64,000 nucleotides of DNA from Hallerella sp963656065 (GTDB lineage Bacteria > Fibrobacterota > Fibrobacteria > Fibrobacterales > Fibrobacteraceae): assembly GCA_963656065.1 (NCBI GenBank), contig CAVKGV010000007.1, positions 1-64,000 of the forward strand. Reading direction: 5' to 3'. Under the pieces are notes generated by a model. The model was not told where the DNA came from and made no database searches. It saw only the letters and a list, made by a program, of their open reading frames with translations. Made by a program: the position numbers and the translations under genes. Below, piece after piece: positions 60,927 to 64,000 of the stretch. Every line of letters begins with the position of its first letter. Position 1 is the stretch's first letter.

Positions 60927-62228
60927 CTAGTGGATATTCGACTTAATCGTTTCGACGGCCCGTGCAAAGGTTGCGTCTTCCTGCATTTCCTTTTCGATGG
61001 TCTTTATCGCGTGCATGACCGTGGAATGGTCGCGGTTTCCAAATCGCATCCCGATGCTTTTTAGGCTGAGTGTCGTGAGCTTTTTCATGAGGAACATGGC
61101 GACTTGGCGCGCATGGGCGACTTCTTTTGTGCCGCGGCCCGCTTCGAGGAGTTTGTCCTCGGGAACGTCGAATTCCTGGGAGACGGCGTGGATGACCGAT
61201 TCGATTCCGACACGTCGTTTGATGTTCGGGATGATGTCGGCGACGACTTGCCGTGCGAGCGAAATGCTGATGTCCTGCTTGAGAAGGCTCGACTGCATCG
61301 CTAACCGTACAATGGCCGCTTCGAGCGGGCGGACGCTGCCTTCGATGTTTTCGGCGAGGTAGGCGAATACATCATCGGAAATGTCGAGGTGGCTGTTGGT
61401 CGCCTTTTTCCGCAAAATCGCTTCGCGGGTTTCAAATGCCGGCGGCTGGATGTCAACGGTGAGTCCCGACGAAAAACGGCTCACCAGGCGGTCGGAAAGG
61501 CTTTTGACTTCGGCGGCGGGGGCGTCGGACGTGAGGACGATTTGCTTTCCCGCCTGATGCAGCGTGTTGAAAATGTGGAAGAATTCGTTCTGGGTTTCCG
61601 TCGAACCGCTCCAGTTCTGGATGTCGTCGATGAGAAGCACGTCAACATCTTCGCGGTAGAATGTGGACCATTCGTTCGTGTTGCCGTTGCGGATACTTTC
61701 CGTGTATTCCCGCTGGAAATCGTTTGCGGGAATGTATCGGACGACCTTTCCCGTCGCGTTTCCCAGAATGTAGTTCCCGATTGCTTGCAGAAGATGCGTT
61801 TTCCCAAGCCCGGACGCCCCGTAGATGAAGAGCGGGTTGTATTTGCTGTGGTCCGGGTTTTCGGCGACGGCGAACGCCGCACTGAAGGCGAGCTTTGACT
61901 TGTCCCCGACGACAAAGTTCTCGAAGCTGAGCTCTTCGGAAAACTTTATCGGCTGGCAGAAATCGTGTGCTGTCGCCGATACGCTCGGATTCGCCTCGGC
62001 GTGCTGGAAGTCAAAATCCAGATGCTGACCGGTGGCCTCTTGCCAGCTGATTTCGAGAAGAACCTTGTAGGGCAGGTAGGACTTGATATCCTTATTCGGC
62101 GGAAGCAGGACAGAACAACGCCGGTCGGTGACGTTCAGCAGGTCCAGCTTTGCAAACAGGTCGTTAAAAACGGCATCCGAAATCTTGCCGTGCAAAAGTT
62201 CCAAACATTTCTCGAATTGCGGGTTCAT
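60927..62228 (-). CDS. dnaA: chromosomal replication initiator DnaA
   Basis: The 433-aa protein has a short N-terminal domain, the AAA+ core with NPLFIYGASGLGKTHLLQAIGN (Walker A), DVDVLLIDDIQNW (Walker B) and LSDRLVSRFSSGL (box VII-type), and the C-terminal DNA-binding domain with ARQVAMFLMKKLT and FGNRDHSTVMHA, the origin-recognition signature. No dnaN, recF or gyrB lies near, and I saw no cluster of TTATCCACA-type boxes around it, so the origin may be elsewhere. It lies 55 bases from the LtaS-type gene and 28 bases from a divergent gene. Confidence 0.95.
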   Translation of the reverse strand: MNPQFEKCLELLHGKISDAVFNDLFAKLDLLNVTDRRCSVLLPPNKDIKSYLPYKVLLEISWQEATGQHLDFDFQHAEANPSVSATAHDFCQPIKFSEELSFENFVVGDKSKLAFSAAFAVAENPDHSKYNPLFIYGASGLGKTHLLQAIGNYILGNATGKVVRYIPANDFQREYTESIRNGNTNEWSTFYREDVDVLLIDDIQNWSGSTETQNEFFHIFNTLHQAGKQIVLTSDAPAAEVKSLSDRLVSRFSSGLTVDIQPPAFETREAILRKKATNSHLDISDDVFAYLAENIEGSVRPLEAAIVRLAMQSSLLKQDISISLARQVVADIIPNIKRRVGIESVIHAVSQEFDVPEDKLLEAGRGTKEVAHARQVAMFLMKKLTTLSLKSIGMRFGNRDHSTVMHAIKTIEKEMQEDATFARAVETIKSNIH

Positions 62229-62243
62229 AAGGCTTAATTTAAC

Positions 62244-62249
62244 TATTAT
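62244..62249 (+). promoter_or_regulatory. -10 element in the 28-base dnaA divergent gap
   Basis: TATTAT is followed by seven bases and the ATG at 62257. On the other strand TAAATT (62236-62241) stands seven bases before the dnaA start. Both messages would have no room for a leader. Confidence 0.45.
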
Positions 62250-62256
62250 TGGCTCT

Positions 62257-62829
62257 ATGATGGATTGGATTCTTGCTGTCGGGGCGCTATTTTGGTTGCC
62301 CCTTGTTTTATGGTCGGCGCTTTTTCTCTGGGCGCGTTTTTTTGCCTACCCCATTGCCTTGAAACGCAAAATACGCTTGGGAAAGACCTGGTGCTATGTT
62401 CCTAAATGGTGGTCTAAAAAGCCGGTTTCCCGGCTGTGCGTGCGCGGGTTTTTGGGTTTTCTCTACGTGGCTTCCGCTTTTTCGGTGGCGGCGACGCTTT
62501 ACTCGGCGATACTTTTTCCCGCCTATCTAATGGCTTTTCCGTTTTTGCTTTGCTTGATAGTTGAAAAACCTTTTGTTGATTTTGCGATGAATCGCGTGTA
62601 TCGGCTGGAAGTCGATGCGTATTTTCTAGAATACAAAAAACAGGATGCGCTTTACCGCAAGTCCGGAAGGCTGCTTTCGGAAGACGATCTGGCTGGTCGT
62701 TCTGCCTGGGCCTTTCGTAAAGCTCTCGTGCAGGCCGATTCCGAAAAGAGACTTTTTAAGCTATTGAAAGAAATGGCAAAGCAGGAACTCGCCCAGGAAA
62801 AGGAAATCTCCGCCTATGAAAACGCCTAG
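62257..62829 (+). CDS. hypothetical membrane protein (190 aa)
   Basis: The protein has an N-terminal helix (MDWILAVGALFWLPLVLWSALFLWA), a basic loop, two more helices in the middle (LGFLYVASAFSVAATLYSAILFPAYLMAFPFLLCLIV), then a charged cytosolic tail of about 70 residues. No family was recognised. It is divergent from dnaA and overlaps the squalene-synthase-like gene by 14 bases, so the two are translated together. A link with isoprenoid lipids is only positional. Confidence 0.7.
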   Translation: MMDWILAVGALFWLPLVLWSALFLWARFFAYPIALKRKIRLGKTWCYVPKWWSKKPVSRLCVRGFLGFLYVASAFSVAATLYSAILFPAYLMAFPFLLCLIVEKPFVDFAMNRVYRLEVDAYFLEYKKQDALYRKSGRLLSEDDLAGRSAWAFRKALVQADSEKRLFKLLKEMAKQELAQEKEISAYENA

Positions 62830-63880
62830 CCCGATGGAAATCCGGAACCGCTTTCTCTATGCGGACAAGATGCTCCTTCTCGTATCGCGCACGTTCGCGC
62901 TGAACATTAACCGCCTTTCTGGGAATCTCCGGAAAGTCGTGTTGCTCGCCTATCTCTATTTGCGGATTGCGGATACGGTCGAGGACGATGCCCGGCTTCC
63001 TGTCGATGAAAAGCTTCGGCTCTTGAAAATGTTCGCGGATGTTTTTCGGGATGGTTCCGACGTGGAAAAATCGACCGAGGCTTTTGTTTCCGCCTTGCCG
63101 GAGTATTTCCGCTCTTCGGAAAATCCGAATTACGATCTTTGTGAAAATGCTTTGACGGTCGTTCCGCTGCTCTGGATTTTTGACGCGGATTACGTGAAGC
63201 CTGTGTGCGAAACGGTCGTCGAAATGTGCGAAGGGATGGCCGCTTCGCTGCAGTCGATGGAAACGTCGCTTGAAAAAGGCTGGTTTACACTCGAAACGAT
63301 GCCCGAACTTTCGCGCTACTGCTACTATGTCGCAGGGATAGTGGGCAAGCTTCTGACGCGGCTTTTTGCGGCGAAGAATCCGGCGATAGAAGGCGAGAGG
63401 CTTTCGAAAATGAAAACGCTCGACGTGAGCTTTGGGCTTGCGCTCCAGCTGGTGAACATCATCAAGGATGTCCGTGAGGATTCCGAACGCAAAGTCTGCT
63501 TTGTCCCGGAAACGATTTGCCGGACCCACGGTTTTGAAAGTTCCCCGGCGATGTTCGGTCCGCTAGCGGATAAAAAGGCCCGGGCATCGGTGATGAAGGA
63601 ACTTGTGCGCGAAGCGTGGAAACATCTGTCGGATGCGATTGAATACACGCTTCTCATTCCGCGGAGAAATCCGCAAATCCGCCTGTTTTGCCTGTGGCCG
63701 CTCTTTATGGCGGCGAAAAACCTTTCGTTGATGGGAGACTGTTCGCACCTTTTTGACGTTGAAAGCAAGGTGAAAATTACGCGTTCGGATGTGAAAAGAA
63801 TCATCCGGAAGACGACGCTGCATTTTTACTCGAATTCCTGGATTCGGAGAAATTTTGAAATGTTGAGGGACGGAATATGA
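62816..63880 (+). CDS. squalene/phytoene synthase-family enzyme
   Basis: The 354-aa protein is an all-helical trans-isoprenyl head-to-head synthase. It has two Asp-rich motifs for Mg-diphosphate: YLRIADTVEDD and NIIKDVREDSE. LVSRTFALNI near the N-terminus and YCYYVAGIVGKLLTRLF in the middle are also conserved, nearer to squalene synthase than to phytoene synthase. It would couple two farnesyl diphosphates to presqualene diphosphate or squalene. No squalene cyclase or desaturase gene is in the window. It overlaps its neighbours at both ends, so the operon includes the small membrane protein and lspA. Confidence 0.88.
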   Translation: MKTPSPMEIRNRFLYADKMLLLVSRTFALNINRLSGNLRKVVLLAYLYLRIADTVEDDARLPVDEKLRLLKMFADVFRDGSDVEKSTEAFVSALPEYFRSSENPNYDLCENALTVVPLLWIFDADYVKPVCETVVEMCEGMAASLQSMETSLEKGWFTLETMPELSRYCYYVAGIVGKLLTRLFAAKNPAIEGERLSKMKTLDVSFGLALQLVNIIKDVREDSERKVCFVPETICRTHGFESSPAMFGPLADKKARASVMKELVREAWKHLSDAIEYTLLIPRRNPQIRLFCLWPLFMAAKNLSLMGDCSHLFDVESKVKITRSDVKRIIRKTTLHFYSNSWIRRNFEMLRDGI

Positions 63881-64000
63881 AGGAACGTTTTCGCCTGCTG
63901 AAATCGTGGAAATTCCACTTGGTTTTTATCCTCGTCTCGATTTTTATCGACCAGACGACGAAAATTTGGGCGGTCGCCTACCTGAAACCGACTTTTGAAA
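63877..64000 (+). CDS. lspA: lipoprotein signal peptidase LspA (5' part, cut by the window end)
   Basis: The visible first 41 residues start with a basic stretch, then the first membrane helix (FHLVFILVSIFIDQTTKIWA), which holds the D.TTK motif typical of LspA. LspA removes signal peptides from prolipoproteins after lipid addition, and many lipoproteins are coded in this window. The ATG overlaps the previous stop (ATGA). The catalytic Asp pair is beyond the window end. Confidence 0.85.
   Translation, partial: MKERFRLLKSWKFHLVFILVSIFIDQTTKIWAVAYLKPTFE

Overview
The window reads as a chromosome segment of a Gram-negative anaerobe of the genus Fibrobacter (phylum Fibrobacterota). The strongest taxonomic signal is three proteins carrying the FISUMP domain ('Fibrobacter succinogenes major paralogous domain': a TVKIG.(K/R)TWLAEN-like start, W/F CY.(N/D)D core, RLY.(W/L/Y) and a C-terminal (A/Y)SVRC(V/I)). 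An outer membrane is implied by a porin, TolC-, LolA- and MlaC-like proteins and many lipoprotein signals. Lysine is made through diaminopimelate (lysC, dapB and lysA are all here). No insertion sequence, prophage or CRISPR array was seen.

Layout. 1-1425: an AT-rich edge with a frameshifted DUF4417 gene, a possible small membrane protein, and a small-ORF/exported-protein pair. 1546-6950: a phosphate island, with an outer-membrane barrel gene and pstCAB-phoU leftward and a lipoprotein PstS rightward, around a Pho-box-like direct repeat; this PstS has its two halves in swapped order. 7030-9568: azlCD, tag, xthA. 9581-15006: an AAE-family transporter, then a LysR regulator between two FISUMP lipoprotein genes sharing a LysR-box palindrome, then a split ThrE exporter. 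15141-21494: a MetE-C-domain protein with a structured leader, a flavodoxin lipoprotein, an MFS exporter, dapB, hemB and a third FISUMP gene. 21568-23286 (leftward): serC and a degenerate HD protein. 23570-30324: a seven-gene rightward run (GH57-like pseudoenzyme, STAS/coiled-coil protein, lytic transglycosylase, TolC-like, MlaC-like, unknown, rRNA pseudouridine synthase). 30342-35181: HU, dusB, aqpZ, lysA, a Lys/Ala-rich CBM48 protein, rpe.

35218-49708 is the centrepiece: a 16-gene aryl-polyene/flexirubin-type pigment cluster. It has two acyl carrier proteins, a three-domain membrane/AMP-ligase/dehydratase fusion, glycosyltransferase, two lipid acyltransferases, thioesterase, LolA-like protein, MMPL exporter, DUF3261 lipoprotein, two active ketosynthases, dehydratase, ketoreductase, a cysteine-less ketosynthase partner and a methyltransferase. 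Together these can activate an aryl acid, elongate and desaturate it on ACP, attach the product to a lipid and move it to the outer membrane. No gene for making the aryl starter is present.

49745-64000: lysC, a sensor-less sigma-54 activator, pta, tRNA-Arg(UCU), an SLC13 transporter, a large MMPL exporter, a patch of interspersed repeats, an LtaS-type sulfatase-fold protein, dnaA, a small membrane protein, a squalene/phytoene-synthase-family enzyme and the start of lspA.

Several genes have a -10-like hexamer 6-7 nt before the start codon and no Shine-Dalgarno sequence, suggesting leaderless transcripts. All functions are read from the sequence by eye; no search was run.
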